NCBI RefSeq assembly: GCF_003026455.1
Contig: NZ_PYMB01000011.1
Coordinates: forward strand, 1-64,000
DNA length: 64,000 bases
Direction of reading: 5' to 3'
From: Photobacterium rosenbergii
GTDB taxonomy: Bacteria; Pseudomonadota; Gammaproteobacteria; Enterobacterales; Vibrionaceae
Of this stretch, positions 43,454-53,230 are shown one piece after another. Each line of letters starts with the position of its first letter. Position 1 is the first letter of the stretch. Under the pieces are notes generated by a model that was given only the letters and a program-made list of their open reading frames with translations, was not told the DNA's origin and did no database searches. The position numbers were made by a program, and so were the translations under genes.

Positions 43454-43783
43454 ATGAAAGCAGTGGAAATACACATTTTTAAGTCAAAGTCTCTTGGCGT
43501 TTTCTTAGCGACAGCTGCCCAAGGCATTCAAGGTCGAGCAGGGAAAAGGGCTATTGAACGCGCGATGTCTTACATTGGCTCAACAGATGGGCTCGAGACG
43601 TTATTACGTGCTGATGACTTAGAGCATGAAGTCATTCCGACATCCATCTTTGGTGAAAACCGATCGGTATTTCGCCAGCTTCGGCATAAAGAAGGGTTGA
43701 TGATGATTGGTGCAACACCACGCATCGAAGTGTCCCGGCTGATCTCCTACAGTGGCGAGCGGATGCAGTTGAATGAGAGTTAG
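43454..43783 (+). CDS. hypothetical protein, 109 aa
   Basis: Unrecognised soluble protein (MKAVEIHIFKSKSLGVFLATAAQGIQG). ATG 43454 is preferred over an upstream ATG at 43397 whose first 19 residues are uninformative. A weak purine run precedes it. It follows the short TetR gene on the same strand. Confidence 0.45.
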   Translation: MKAVEIHIFKSKSLGVFLATAAQGIQGRAGKRAIERAMSYIGSTDGLETLLRADDLEHEVIPTSIFGENRSVFRQLRHKEGLMMIGATPRIEVSRLISYSGERMQLNES

Positions 43784-43874
43784 AGGTTGAGTTTAATTGC
43801 TCTTTGTGCGTATTTAACATAATTAATACAATGCGTACTGGGTATGCAAAGTATTCAATCAGCCAAACCCATTT

Positions 43875-43934
43875 TAAGGGACATAATCTCAAAAAACACA
43901 TCCCTGTGCTTACTTACTAAATATCGTAATTGTT
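43875..43934 (+). promoter_or_regulatory. XylR-type promoter element of the GH2 gene (degenerate distal half)
   Basis: The proximal TCGTAATTGTT at 43924-43934 matches the other xyl promoters exactly. The distal half reads TAAGGGAC followed by a CTCAAAAAA stretch at 43875, a degenerate copy at 49 instead of 50 bp. Confidence 0.6.
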
Positions 43935-43989
43935 GTGATTTATTGCTTGTAGGAGTCTGACGGTAATTTTAATACTGTTGGACTTTACC

Positions 43990-46131
43990 ATGGATAAATT
44001 GAAACAAAAGATCCGAATGATAATGGCGATTGCCTATATCATCGCGATTGTTTTAGCCTTCTTGGGCAATTATCTCGACGGCTGGCTTGCGATAGCTGCC
44101 CTTGTTATTGCCGTCATTCCTACCTTTGTCGCTCTGCTTTTAACGACCATAGGCCTGCTTGCCAAGTTTCATCCTGTACTGTTATCGAAAATGTGGAATA
44201 AGTTTATCCAGCGCAGCGAGTTGCCTGAGGTCAAACAGCCAGACCATACGTCCAGTGATTGGCAGCAGTGGTTTGCTGATCAGTCAGTGAACGGCTGGAA
44301 AGTGACTATTACAGATAATCACAAAACGCCTTGGAGTGATGAAGCGATAGACCAAGATTGTCCGCTCCCGGAGTACCCTCGTCCGCAGCTCGAGCGTGAA
44401 CGCTGGTTGAACCTCAACGGTCTTTGGCAATTTAACGTCCTGCCAAAGGAAGAGGAAGTAAACAGAGACTTCCCTGGGCTTATCCAGGTGCCTTACCCGA
44501 TAGAGTCGGCTTTGTCGGGGGTCGGTCGCCCTGTGTATGGCGGTGAGAAAATATGGTACAAGCGCCTGTTCTCGGTGCCAGCAGACTGGAGTGGCGAACG
44601 TATCATCCTTCATTTCGGTGCTGTTGATTGGCAGGCGAACGTTTACGTCAATGGCCAATTCCAAGTTGAGCACACCGGTGGCTATACCCCGTTTTCGGTT
44701 GATATCACGGATGTGGTTAACCTTGATGGTGAGAACGAAATTGTTGTCGTCGTCTATGACCCAACAGATTCGAATGAACGAGAAGATGAAGCGCGTCAGA
44801 AAGGGAAGCAGACTCTGTGCCCGACCGATATCTCTTATACCGCAAGCTCAGGTATCTGGCAGACAGTATGGCTTGAGCCGGTATCCCAGTGCCATGTCAA
44901 AAGTGTTATCGCCAATGCCAACGTAAAGGCAGGTTATGCGGTGATCGAGACGAAGACAACTGGAAACACTGCCGGTATTACAGCCCGCATCACCACGCTT
45001 TGCGATGGCAAAACGTTCGTCGGCAAACCTGGTTTACCTATTACGGTGATCACCGAAGACAAGAAATTGTGGAGCCCGGAAGATCCGTACCTCTACCAAA
45101 TCCGGGTAGAATTGTTGGACGGTGAGAAGGTTATCGACAGCGTTAACAGCTACTTTGCCCTGCGTGAAGTTGGCAAAGAGCGTATTAATGGCGAAGTTGT
45201 GCTGACGCTCAACGGCAAGCCTATCTTCCATCACGGTCCGTTGGATCAGGGCTTCTGGCCTGATGGCCTCTACACCCACTCGTCTGACAGAGCGCTGGTC
45301 TTTGATATCGAGCAAATCAAAGCGATGGGCTTCAATATGGCACGCAAGCACATCAAAGTTGAGTCTGCGCGTTGGTACTACCATGCCGATCGCCTGGGCC
45401 TGATGGTATGGCAGGACATGCCAAGCGCAGGGAGCTTCACTTCGGGTTCTTACTCAATGTGGCTGGATTACATTCAACACTTGGCCCCGTTTGGCGTTAA
45501 GCACGTTATGGTTCGCGATGATGACTATGAAGGTTGGAACCGAACCGAGCACTCGAAAGCCCTGTATTACAAAGAACTGGAAGAGATGATGGATGCGCTT
45601 CGCGTGAACCCTTCCGTTGTCTGTTGGATCCCATTTAATGAAAACTGGGGTCAGTTCGATGCGATTGCGGCAACCGACTTTATCAAGAACAAAGATGCGA
45701 CCCGGCTTATCAACAATGTCTCTGGTGAACAAGATCAGGGCGTTGGGGATGTGTTTGACTGCCATATCTACATGCAGGATCTATGGTTGCCGATTGACCG
45801 GTCGAATTACCGGGCGAGCGTAATCGGCGAGTATGGCGGCAAGACCTGGAAGGTCCAGGAGCAAGCTTGGTCAGACGGTAAGATTTTCAGCTACGGTGAA
45901 ACCGAATCTATCGAGGACTTCCGCGGCCAGTATCGGGAGTTAATGATGAGTGAGGTTAAGCCTTTGATCGAAAGAGGTCTGGCTGCGACCGTCTACACTC
46001 AGATCACTGACGTGGAAGGTGAGATAAACGGCCTTATCACCTATAACCGCAAGGTGACCAAAGTCATTCCGGAAGACATGCGTGACACTCACGAAACCTT
46101 GTACAAGGCATTTGAAAAGCGCCTTGGCTAG
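43990..46131 (+). CDS. membrane-anchored glycoside hydrolase family 2 enzyme
   Basis: 713 aa. Two transmembrane helices occupy about residues 10-65, with positive charge on both outer ends, so N-terminus and catalytic part should both face the cytoplasm. From about residue 125 come the GH2 sugar-binding, immunoglobulin-like and TIM-barrel domains. The acid/base is E551 in PFNENWGQ and the nucleophile E614 in GEYGGK. GH2 covers beta-galactosidase, beta-glucuronidase, mannosidase and arabinosidase activities; which applies is unclear. No good ribosome site precedes ATG 43990; TTG 43978 is an alternative. A XylR-type element lies upstream. Confidence 0.8.
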   Translation: MDKLKQKIRMIMAIAYIIAIVLAFLGNYLDGWLAIAALVIAVIPTFVALLLTTIGLLAKFHPVLLSKMWNKFIQRSELPEVKQPDHTSSDWQQWFADQSVNGWKVTITDNHKTPWSDEAIDQDCPLPEYPRPQLERERWLNLNGLWQFNVLPKEEEVNRDFPGLIQVPYPIESALSGVGRPVYGGEKIWYKRLFSVPADWSGERIILHFGAVDWQANVYVNGQFQVEHTGGYTPFSVDITDVVNLDGENEIVVVVYDPTDSNEREDEARQKGKQTLCPTDISYTASSGIWQTVWLEPVSQCHVKSVIANANVKAGYAVIETKTTGNTAGITARITTLCDGKTFVGKPGLPITVITEDKKLWSPEDPYLYQIRVELLDGEKVIDSVNSYFALREVGKERINGEVVLTLNGKPIFHHGPLDQGFWPDGLYTHSSDRALVFDIEQIKAMGFNMARKHIKVESARWYYHADRLGLMVWQDMPSAGSFTSGSYSMWLDYIQHLAPFGVKHVMVRDDDYEGWNRTEHSKALYYKELEEMMDALRVNPSVVCWIPFNENWGQFDAIAATDFIKNKDATRLINNVSGEQDQGVGDVFDCHIYMQDLWLPIDRSNYRASVIGEYGGKTWKVQEQAWSDGKIFSYGETESIEDFRGQYRELMMSEVKPLIERGLAATVYTQITDVEGEINGLITYNRKVTKVIPEDMRDTHETLYKAFEKRLG

Positions 46132-46144
46132 TTGAAACAACATC

Positions 46145-46163
46145 TGCCCCCTGTAAAGGGGGC
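46145..46163 (+). terminator. hairpin after the GH2 gene
   Basis: GCCCCCT / AGGGGGC with a 4-nt loop, without T-run; may only attenuate into the next gene. Confidence 0.35.
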
Positions 46164-46295
46164 GGTAAGTCCCCTCTCCCGCTTTATGATATTTACCAAA
46201 CCCTACCTATTATTTTGCAAAGCAGACGGGGGTCGATTATTTGAATTATCAAATACGCCATTGTTTCCATGAGCATGAAATATAAAGGGAAATAC

Positions 46296-48668
46296 ATGGA
46301 CACAATATTTAACTCAGATTCAAAACTGTTCAAAGGCTATAGCATTTATGGTGAATGGATTGTCAAGCACGGCTTACCTACATTCAACTACACGGCAAAC
46401 CCGCTAACGCTGAAGCAAGCTGAGTGGGACCCTATCGTGTTGCCAAAAACTCGCCGCCATCCTCATGTCATAGGTAACACGGCAATCAAAGCCGTCGTTG
46501 ATAACATGGGTACGGCTTCTATCTTCACCGAAACGGAAGTGATGCGCTACATCGTCTCTGCAGATCATGACAAAGGGGGCTCCGGCCTGACGTTGATTGA
46601 CGAAGCTGACGGGACAACATGGGGTACCAGCATGTACACGGCCCCAGAAGGTGTCGTTAGCCAGCGTCAGTTCGGTCCCCAATTCTTTTCGGTGCTACTG
46701 GAGAACAAGGGCATCACGGTCGAGCGTGAGTTGATCATGCCGGAAGGCGATACTCCGTGGGTCTTTGTCCGTGTTCGGGTGTCAGCGCAGGAAGCGAAAT
46801 CATTCAAGCTTAATGAAGAATGGGCGGTGAGCCCGCTCTATTTGCAGTCTTTAACCCGTAATACAGTGCGCAAGAAGATTGCAGAGATGGCGGTGAGCTA
46901 CGACGTTGAGCTTGGTCGTCAGATCGCTCGTGCACAAGAGATCATCAACAATGATGATATTGATGATGACGAGGTGGATGGCGAGTTTGCCGGCTCACCG
47001 GTTGAACTCATGTTGGAGTCTTTGGGTAGCGCTCCCGTCGATGTGAAGGCATCGGATGATAAACACCCCGTTTTGTCTATCAGCACAGATGTTGAATTAG
47101 CGGCAGGCGAAACAAAAGCGTTTTATTTCCGTTTCGGTCTGTTTGATGACCAGCCTCTCGAGGCACCAGAAACCTTCTTCGAGAGTACAATCGAAGTGGC
47201 GAAATCGCGTATGGTCAAGGCTGAATCTGATCTTGCGCCTGAAGTGGCAAAAGAGCTCATGTGGCACTCGGCTACTGCTTACGGGCTGGTTAACCGAGAT
47301 GATGTCTTGGGGGGATATACGCTTAACCAAGCCGGTAACTATGGTTTCCACTTTGGTATCAACGCAGCCGCCCGTGACCCATTCCTCGATTCGATCCCGA
47401 TGATGTATGTGGAGCCCAAACTAGGCTTGCAAGTGCTGCGCAATACATGCTCTTGGGCTGATGAAGAAGGCGCACTGCCCTTTGGCCTGCAAAGTGACAA
47501 GACGCCGGAAGGTTTTGGTGCCAAGCCCTCTGACATGAATCTCTATGCATTATGGTCGGCTTCTGAATATGCTGCTGTGACGGGCGATTTGCAGGCATTT
47601 GACGAGATGCTGCCCTCCCACCCGGAATATGCCATAGCACCTCTGACTCTAAAGGGTAACTTAATCCGTCAATATAACTATTTCCACAACGTGGTAGGCC
47701 GCGGCCTGAAAAGCCATGTCCGTGTGATGACTGGTGATTGGCAAGACGTTGCTCTTTTGGTTGCCGGTGATCACGCAAAAGAGATGATTGAAGTCGGTAC
47801 ATCTGTGCTGAATACGGCTGCAGCTGCCTTCATTCTGCCTCGATGGGCTGCATTGCTCGAGAAGCTCGGCGAAGCAGATCTGGCGAAGCAGGCCCGTGAT
47901 GATGCCGAAGACCTAGCAAAGGTGCTCCGTGAGGGCTTTAACGGTAAGTGGTTCGATCGTATTTACGGACCGGAAGAGCTTGTTGCAGGTCGGGATGAAA
48001 TTTGGTCTGACGTTAACGGCATGGCGCTTAATTCAGGTGCTCCGACAGCCGAGCAAGCCAAATCGGTCATTGATGCATGGAAGGAAGTGGCAGAAAACAG
48101 CCCGCTTGGTGTTCGTGCGATGTGGCCTCACAACCTTAATGGCGAAGAAGCTTATGGTGGTATCTGGGTTATCTTAAACATGTTTGTGACAACCGGTGCC
48201 TTGAAGTACGATACGGATTTCGCGCTAGAGAACTTCCGCAAAAATGCCCTCACAAGCCATGCGCGCGCTTATCCCTCTCTTTGGGAAGGGGTACTTTCTG
48301 GCCCTGATTGCTGGAATGCACCAGAGTCTCGTCGTGCCGGTCGTACATGGGGAGCATGGGGGGAAGATCTTGCCGGCCAGGATATCGAAGATGATGATCC
48401 AGAAGCGGGCATGTCCATGATGTCTGCACAGAGCTTCCCTGTCGGTAACCCGCATACCCATACCGCTTTGATACTGTCTTACATTCGATTGGCAGGTATC
48501 GACGTGGACAATGAGGGCTGCTTGTTGATCAATCCGGGAATTGGCTCATTTGAGTCCAAGATCATGAAAGTGAACAAAGACGGCTCAGGTTGGATCCAGG
48601 CAGAGCACACATTAACGGTGAAATCGGTCAATGGCACCTTCACCGGCAAGGGACTGATTGAGTTCTAG
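46296..48668 (+). CDS. predicted glycosidase/phosphorylase-like protein of unassigned family, 790 aa
   Basis: Cytoplasmic (no signal). ATG 46296 has AAGGGA 5 nt upstream. The N-terminal about 270 residues are a beta-sandwich. The rest looks like an (alpha/alpha)6 barrel, with RVMTGDWQDVALL, EIWSDVNGMALNSG, GVRAMWPHNLNGEEAYGGIWV and SGPDCWNAPES. The layout recalls GH94/GH36-like clan enzymes, but I cannot place it in a numbered family. E and D residues in these motifs are candidate catalytic groups. A paralogue is cut by the right edge of the window. It lies in the XylR-controlled block between GH2 and GH3. Confidence 0.6.
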   Translation: MDTIFNSDSKLFKGYSIYGEWIVKHGLPTFNYTANPLTLKQAEWDPIVLPKTRRHPHVIGNTAIKAVVDNMGTASIFTETEVMRYIVSADHDKGGSGLTLIDEADGTTWGTSMYTAPEGVVSQRQFGPQFFSVLLENKGITVERELIMPEGDTPWVFVRVRVSAQEAKSFKLNEEWAVSPLYLQSLTRNTVRKKIAEMAVSYDVELGRQIARAQEIINNDDIDDDEVDGEFAGSPVELMLESLGSAPVDVKASDDKHPVLSISTDVELAAGETKAFYFRFGLFDDQPLEAPETFFESTIEVAKSRMVKAESDLAPEVAKELMWHSATAYGLVNRDDVLGGYTLNQAGNYGFHFGINAAARDPFLDSIPMMYVEPKLGLQVLRNTCSWADEEGALPFGLQSDKTPEGFGAKPSDMNLYALWSASEYAAVTGDLQAFDEMLPSHPEYAIAPLTLKGNLIRQYNYFHNVVGRGLKSHVRVMTGDWQDVALLVAGDHAKEMIEVGTSVLNTAAAAFILPRWAALLEKLGEADLAKQARDDAEDLAKVLREGFNGKWFDRIYGPEELVAGRDEIWSDVNGMALNSGAPTAEQAKSVIDAWKEVAENSPLGVRAMWPHNLNGEEAYGGIWVILNMFVTTGALKYDTDFALENFRKNALTSHARAYPSLWEGVLSGPDCWNAPESRRAGRTWGAWGEDLAGQDIEDDDPEAGMSMMSAQSFPVGNPHTHTALILSYIRLAGIDVDNEGCLLINPGIGSFESKIMKVNKDGSGWIQAEHTLTVKSVNGTFTGKGLIEF

Positions 48669-48690
48669 TTTGGTTAGGTCGATGTAAAAG

Positions 48691-48713
48691 AAAGCCCCTT
48701 TTTCAAGGGGCTT
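48691..48713. terminator. bidirectional terminator
   Basis: AAAGCCCCTT / AAGGGGCTTT around TTTC between the convergent 790-aa and GH3 genes. Confidence 0.8.
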
Positions 48714-48775
48714 TGTTGATACTCAAGAAAGCAAGCGCCAAATTAGCGCTTGGTCTTGGTCTTGATATAAGGCAA

Positions 48776-50968
48776 TTAGGCTGATTTCTTATCGCAAGAG
48801 CCAACAGCCGCATCAATCATGATCAGACTGTCTGCATTGGAAGAGTTGCCCACATAGAGCTCGTAATCCATATCTTCGAAGACAAACTCCTGCCTTTCCG
48901 GTGAGAAGTACTCCAGCTCTTTGAGCATGACATCAACTGCCACCGTTTGTGTCTCGCCGGCTTTGACGAATACTTTCTCGAAACCCTTGAGCTCTTTCTT
49001 GTGACGCTCGACCGATGAGCGGGCGTAGCCAACGTAAACCTGGACCACTTCCTTACCGTCAATATTACCGGTGTTGGAGACCTTGGTCGTCACCCGAATG
49101 CGATCATCATAAAGTTCGTATTGCGGCTCGCTGAGTTCAAACGAGGTGTAACTCAACCCATGGCCGAATGGATACATCGGCTTGATACCTTTCTTATCGA
49201 GCAGGTAGTAACCGTGGTAGTAATCGTAGGTAAACGACTCACAATTTGCCTCAAAGTGCGGCAGGTGGTTTTCACTATAAGGTACGGTGAATGGCAGTTT
49301 ACCGCTCGGGTTAACGTCACCAAACAGGATGCGTGTCAGTGCCTTCCCGCCTTTCTCACCGGCGTACCAGTTCATTAGGATTGCAGGGACTTGGTCGTCC
49401 CAGTCGGCAGTCATGATCATAGAGCCCGATACAATATTCACCACAGTGTTTGGATTAATTCTGCCGATTTCACGGATCATTTTGCTCTGGGACGTTCGTA
49501 CACCCAACTGTGCACGATCACCCCCTACCCCCTTGCCTTCTTCGTTTGAAGCGGCGATGTGCTTAGACGCCTTATTACCGCTCCACTCAAGGAATTTGGC
49601 CTTGTAAGGCATACCTTTGTTTTCGAAACCTTTGCGCATCAAAGGTCCCAGCGCCACATCCTTATCTGGGACAAGGTACTCACCCTCGTCGGTATGGTCA
49701 CAGCCGGCAAAAATAAGGACCGCATCTACCTTGTTCGCGTATTGTTTAGCTTTGGTCACTTCAGTGTCACTGCAGTGAATAATCTCTACAGTATCGCCGA
49801 AGTAATCCTTCAGTGCTTGCAGTGGTGCGCTGGTTCTGCCATTGCCGATTTGGCTACTGCCCCTGTCGCCGGTATTGGCGGTGAGTGCAAAATTACCGAC
49901 CACGAGTAGTTTCTTGATATTCTTGCGAAGAGGAAGCACATTGCCTTCGTTCTTGATAAGCGCCATTGACTCTTCCGCAGCCCGCTGGGAAAGTGCGATA
50001 TGATCCGGGTTATTGAGCAGGTGGGGACCGTAGTTCATCTGGTCTTCTTTGTCGGTAAATGACATCACCGTTCGAATAACTCGCTCACAGGAAAGGTCAA
50101 CATAACTGACGTCGATTTCGCCTGACTCCACTTTTTCTTTCAGTACTTTGTGATAGTGGATCGGCATTGGCATCTCGACATCCATGCCCGACTCAATGGC
50201 TTTTTTGGTATCGCGGGCGCCAAAAAAGAAATCGGTAGAGATAAAGCCTTCGAAGCCCCACATGTCGCGAAGGATAGTTGTATTTAGCTCCTTGCTTTCA
50301 CAGACATGGCTACCGCGGAATTTATTGTAAGCGCCCATCAAAGAGGCCGCACCGCCATCAACGACCGCCTTTTTGAAGTGCGGCAAGTAAATTTCGTGAA
50401 GCGAGCGGTCATCGACTTGAATATCAACCTTGAAGCGTGAGTTTTCGATGTTGTTCATGGCATAGTGCTTGATACATGCCATCACCCCATGCTTCTGAAC
50501 CTCTTCGGTCAGCTGCAAGCCAAACTCACCGACATGGTATGGGTCTTCACCGTACGTTTCCTGAGCGCGTCCCCAAGCAGGATGGCGCAGCAGGTTGATA
50601 CAAATCCCGGCAAAGTAGTTCCCTTTCTTGTAGGCTCGCACTTCTTTGCCTATTGCATTCCCAATTTCGGCTTCTAGCTCTCGGTCAAATGATGCACCAC
50701 GCGCCATTGAAACAGGGAAGCAAGTACCGCCATCCATTACAACACCACGAGGACCGTCAGAAAATCCGAGCGGTGGGATACCAAGCCGATCACAGCCGAA
50801 GGTTTCGATTGGTTTAGGGTTGTAGGGATTGCCTAGCTTGGTATTGCCAAATACATCCCAATCGCCCGATAGGAGAAGACACTTTTCTTCCAGTGTCATT
50901 TGTTGAACCAGCTTGTTAGCTAGCGATTCATAATGCCCTTGATCAGCGCCAATTTTGTTGTAAAACAT
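48776..50968 (-). CDS. glycoside hydrolase family 3 beta-glycosidase
   Basis: 730-aa cytoplasmic exo-glycosidase (glucosidase or xylosidase type). The TIM barrel has the substrate-binding D71 (FSDGPRG), KHYAMN and the nucleophile D246 in GFISTDFF, slightly divergent from the usual SDW. The (alpha/beta)6 sandwich and C-terminal fibronectin-III-like domain (VYVGYARSSVERHKKELKGFEKVFVKAGE) follow. It begins 9 nt after a membrane-protein gene and shares its XylR-type promoter. The xylose context suggests a beta-xyloside substrate, by inference. Confidence 0.88.
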   Translation of the reverse strand: MFYNKIGADQGHYESLANKLVQQMTLEEKCLLLSGDWDVFGNTKLGNPYNPKPIETFGCDRLGIPPLGFSDGPRGVVMDGGTCFPVSMARGASFDRELEAEIGNAIGKEVRAYKKGNYFAGICINLLRHPAWGRAQETYGEDPYHVGEFGLQLTEEVQKHGVMACIKHYAMNNIENSRFKVDIQVDDRSLHEIYLPHFKKAVVDGGAASLMGAYNKFRGSHVCESKELNTTILRDMWGFEGFISTDFFFGARDTKKAIESGMDVEMPMPIHYHKVLKEKVESGEIDVSYVDLSCERVIRTVMSFTDKEDQMNYGPHLLNNPDHIALSQRAAEESMALIKNEGNVLPLRKNIKKLLVVGNFALTANTGDRGSSQIGNGRTSAPLQALKDYFGDTVEIIHCSDTEVTKAKQYANKVDAVLIFAGCDHTDEGEYLVPDKDVALGPLMRKGFENKGMPYKAKFLEWSGNKASKHIAASNEEGKGVGGDRAQLGVRTSQSKMIREIGRINPNTVVNIVSGSMIMTADWDDQVPAILMNWYAGEKGGKALTRILFGDVNPSGKLPFTVPYSENHLPHFEANCESFTYDYYHGYYLLDKKGIKPMYPFGHGLSYTSFELSEPQYELYDDRIRVTTKVSNTGNIDGKEVVQVYVGYARSSVERHKKELKGFEKVFVKAGETQTVAVDVMLKELEYFSPERQEFVFEDMDYELYVGNSSNADSLIMIDAAVGSCDKKSA

Positions 50969-50977
50969 GATTCACCC

Positions 50978-51496
50978 TTAGATTTGTGCCAATTTGATAC
51001 TTGTTTGATCGATAGAGCCCAGGCGGCCACCCAATGTCGCCACCTTATTTGCGAGGAAGACAGAGTAGATACCTTTGATAAAGACAAAATGCGCAGCAGG
51101 GATCCCGGAGTCAGCATAAATGAGGCTGCACAGGACGACTGCAGGGATCGTCATGGTGATGCTGTAACGAATAAAAAGTAGCGCGAAGTTTTTGAAGAAG
51201 CCGTTATTGAGATACTTCTTGAGATCTTTGTGTTTGTTTTCTTTATACCAAACGCCACGCGCGTTGTTTTTCTTACTCCATTTTTCTACTTCATTGCGGG
51301 TGAAAAACAGCACAAAGAAAATCAGGAAGAAATTCATGATTATGAAGTCCATTATCATGCTATTACTGCCGCTGATTGCCACATAGGCCGTACTAATCGA
51401 AAGTGCTCCAACAATACTGTTGATCACCGCATTGATAATCACTTGAAATTTTGCGCCCTTCAAGACGAGGGCGTCGTATTTGTCTGTCATGTCCAT
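50978..51496 (-). CDS. four-helix membrane protein, XylR-regulon, unknown
   Basis: 172 aa with two hydrophobic helical pairs (FQVIINAVINSIVGALSISTAYVAI, IIMNFFLIFFVLFF; LLFIRYSITMTIPAVVLCSLIY, AAHFVFIKGIYSVFLANKV) separated by a very basic cytoplasmic loop (EVEKWSKKNNARGVWYKENKHKDLKKYL). The family is not recognised. Its promoter carries the bipartite element, and GH3 follows after 9 nt. It may anchor or regulate the glycosidase, or have a transport-accessory role. Confidence 0.65.
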   Translation of the reverse strand: MDMTDKYDALVLKGAKFQVIINAVINSIVGALSISTAYVAISGSNSMIMDFIIMNFFLIFFVLFFTRNEVEKWSKKNNARGVWYKENKHKDLKKYLNNGFFKNFALLFIRYSITMTIPAVVLCSLIYADSGIPAAHFVFIKGIYSVFLANKVATLGGRLGSIDQTSIKLAQI

Positions 51497-51569
51497 TTGA
51501 TAATGTCTCAGATCGAGGTGGATAGAAATTGTGTGTTCAACTCATAATTTGCGCTTATTTTGTCAATGA

Positions 51570-51630
51570 CAAAATTACGATATTTGACAAAATATACCCG
51601 CCAGATGTTTTGTGTGTTTTATGTCTCGTT
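51570..51630 (-). promoter_or_regulatory. bipartite XylR-regulon element, membrane protein/GH3 promoter
   Basis: On the minus strand AACGAGAC-N6-CACACAAA begins at 51630, and exactly 50 bp later TCGTAATTTTG begins at 51580. The gene starts at 51496. Confidence 0.75.
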
Positions 51631-51647
51631 TAATTTCGAATTAAAAG

Positions 51648-51670
51648 AAAGCCCCTGCAAGGAGGGGCTT
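51648..51670 (-). terminator. xylA terminator
   Basis: AAGCCCCT / AGGGGCTT stem followed on the minus strand by TCTTTT. Confidence 0.8.
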
Positions 51671-51695
51671 AACGTAATATTCCAAGAGACAACGG

Positions 51696-53015
51696 TTATT
51701 TAAATAAAACCTGGTTGATTTTATTCTCTAGCATTTCTTGCTGACCTGAAACATGCTGCGGATTGATATTGGCTTCAGTTGCGTGATGGGCAAGTTCCTC
51801 TAGGGTAAAGTTACCGCTCATGATTTTTGAGCCCAATGTACCGTTCCAGTGCTTGTAACGTTGTGCGACATTTTCGGCCAAGAAGTCGTGTTCCAGCATG
51901 TCTACCGCTCTCTCTAGCGACTTGGCCATGGTATCCATACCGCCGATATGGCCATGGAATAGATCTGCGCCATCGATAGACTGGCGGCGTAGTTTAGTAT
52001 CGAAGTTGAAACCACCGGTCGTGAAGCCGCCGGCTTTTAGGATTTCGTAAATAACCAGTGAGTTTTCTTCTACTGAGTTAGGGAACTGATCGGTATCCCA
52101 GCCTAGTTGGGCATCGCCACGGTTGGCATCGATAGAGCCAAAGATACCCAATGATGTTGCTGTTGCAACTTCATGTTGGAAACTGTGGCCAGATAGCGTG
52201 GCATGGTTGGCTTCGATGTTGACCTTGATTTCGTTCTCAAGGCCGAATTGTTTAAGGAAGCCGTACACAGTGGCTGTATCGTAGTCATACTGGTGCTTGG
52301 TAGGCTCCTGAGGTTTAGGCTCAATCAAGATGGTACCGCCGAAGCCGATTTTGTGTTTATGCTCAACGACCATCTGCATGAAGCGCCCTAACTGAGCACG
52401 CTCTTGACGAAGATCTGTGTTCAGCAGCGTTTCGTATCCTTCGCGGCCTCCCCACAGTACGTAGTTTTCACCGCCAAGACGTTTTGTTGCTCCCATTGCA
52501 TTGAAAACCTGGGCTGCCGCATAAGCGAACACTTCTGGGTTTGGGTTGGATGCGGCTCCTGACATATAACGTGGGTGTGAGAATGCGTTCACAGTCCCCC
52601 AAAGCAGCTTCATACCTGTTTCGCTTTGCTTTTGCTCAAGTACATCAACCATCTGAGAGAAGTTGTTAATGTACTCTTTAAGGTTTGCCCCCTCTGGTGC
52701 AACGTCAGTATCGTGGAAGCAGTAATAAGGGACACCTAGCTTTGAAAAGAACTCAAAGGCTGCGTCAGCTTTCATCTTGGCCACTTCCATAGGATCATGG
52801 CTTTTCAGCCAGGCGCGATCATAGGTTGCCATCCCAAATGGGTCTGTTCCCTCCCAACAGAAGTTGTGCCAATAACAAGCCGCAAATCGTAGGTGCTCGG
52901 CCATTGTTTTGCCATGGATAACCTTGTTTGCGTCATAGTGTTTGAAAGAGAGTGGATTTGTAGAGTCGGTACCTTCGAATTTAATGTTCTCAATACCTTT
53001 GAAATATTCAGCCAC
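51696..53015 (-). CDS. xylA: xylose isomerase
   Basis: 439 aa from GTG 53015, which has GGAG 6 nt upstream and gives a length equal to E. coli XylA (440). It converts D-xylose to D-xylulose. [22 protein letters not shown], the catalytic-histidine motif [12 protein letters not shown], the metal motifs [14 protein letters not shown] and SIDANRGD and the tail [20 protein letters not shown] are all canonical. Its own promoter carries the bipartite element; xylB lies upstream on the same strand. Confidence 0.95.
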   Translation of the reverse strand: MAEYFKGIENIKFEGTDSTNPLSFKHYDANKVIHGKTMAEHLRFAACYWHNFCWEGTDPFGMATYDRAWLKSHDPMEVAKMKADAAFEFFSKLGVPYYCFHDTDVAPEGANLKEYINNFSQMVDVLEQKQSETGMKLLWGTVNAFSHPRYMSGAASNPNPEVFAYAAAQVFNAMGATKRLGGENYVLWGGREGYETLLNTDLRQERAQLGRFMQMVVEHKHKIGFGGTILIEPKPQEPTKHQYDYDTATVYGFLKQFGLENEIKVNIEANHATLSGHSFQHEVATATSLGIFGSIDANRGDAQLGWDTDQFPNSVEENSLVIYEILKAGGFTTGGFNFDTKLRRQSIDGADLFHGHIGGMDTMAKSLERAVDMLEHDFLAENVAQRYKHWNGTLGSKIMSGNFTLEELAHHATEANINPQHVSGQQEMLENKINQVLFK

Positions 53016-53076
53016 GATAAGCTCCATATAAGATAATTAGGATTGCTCAACAGTGATACCGATTGGATATGTTCGT

Positions 53077-53137
53077 AACAATTACGATATTTCTCAAAAC
53101 ACCTTGAAAATAAAATTTGTGTGCCGTAAGTCTCGTT
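53077..53137 (-). promoter_or_regulatory. bipartite XylR-regulon element, xylA promoter
   Basis: Minus strand: AACGAGAC-N6-CACACAAA from 53137, then TCGTAATTGTT from 53087, spacing exactly 50 bp. The proximal half lies about 62-72 bp before the xylA start. Confidence 0.8.
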
Positions 53138-53230
53138 AAAATAATAAACAACGCAGCAGGTAAACCAAATATACGATTAGGTTTTGCCTGCTGCCAGAGT
53201 TATAGATTTGAACGAAATGAAATAACGCCT

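Noticed and set aside
44284..44673. 129-aa minus-strand frame
   Set aside because: Shadow of the GH2 gene; no start signals or recognisable domain.
53015..53027. ATG at 53027 as xylA start
   Set aside because: Its GGAG would then lie inside the gene; GTG 53015 has that GGAG at correct spacing and gives the E. coli protein length.
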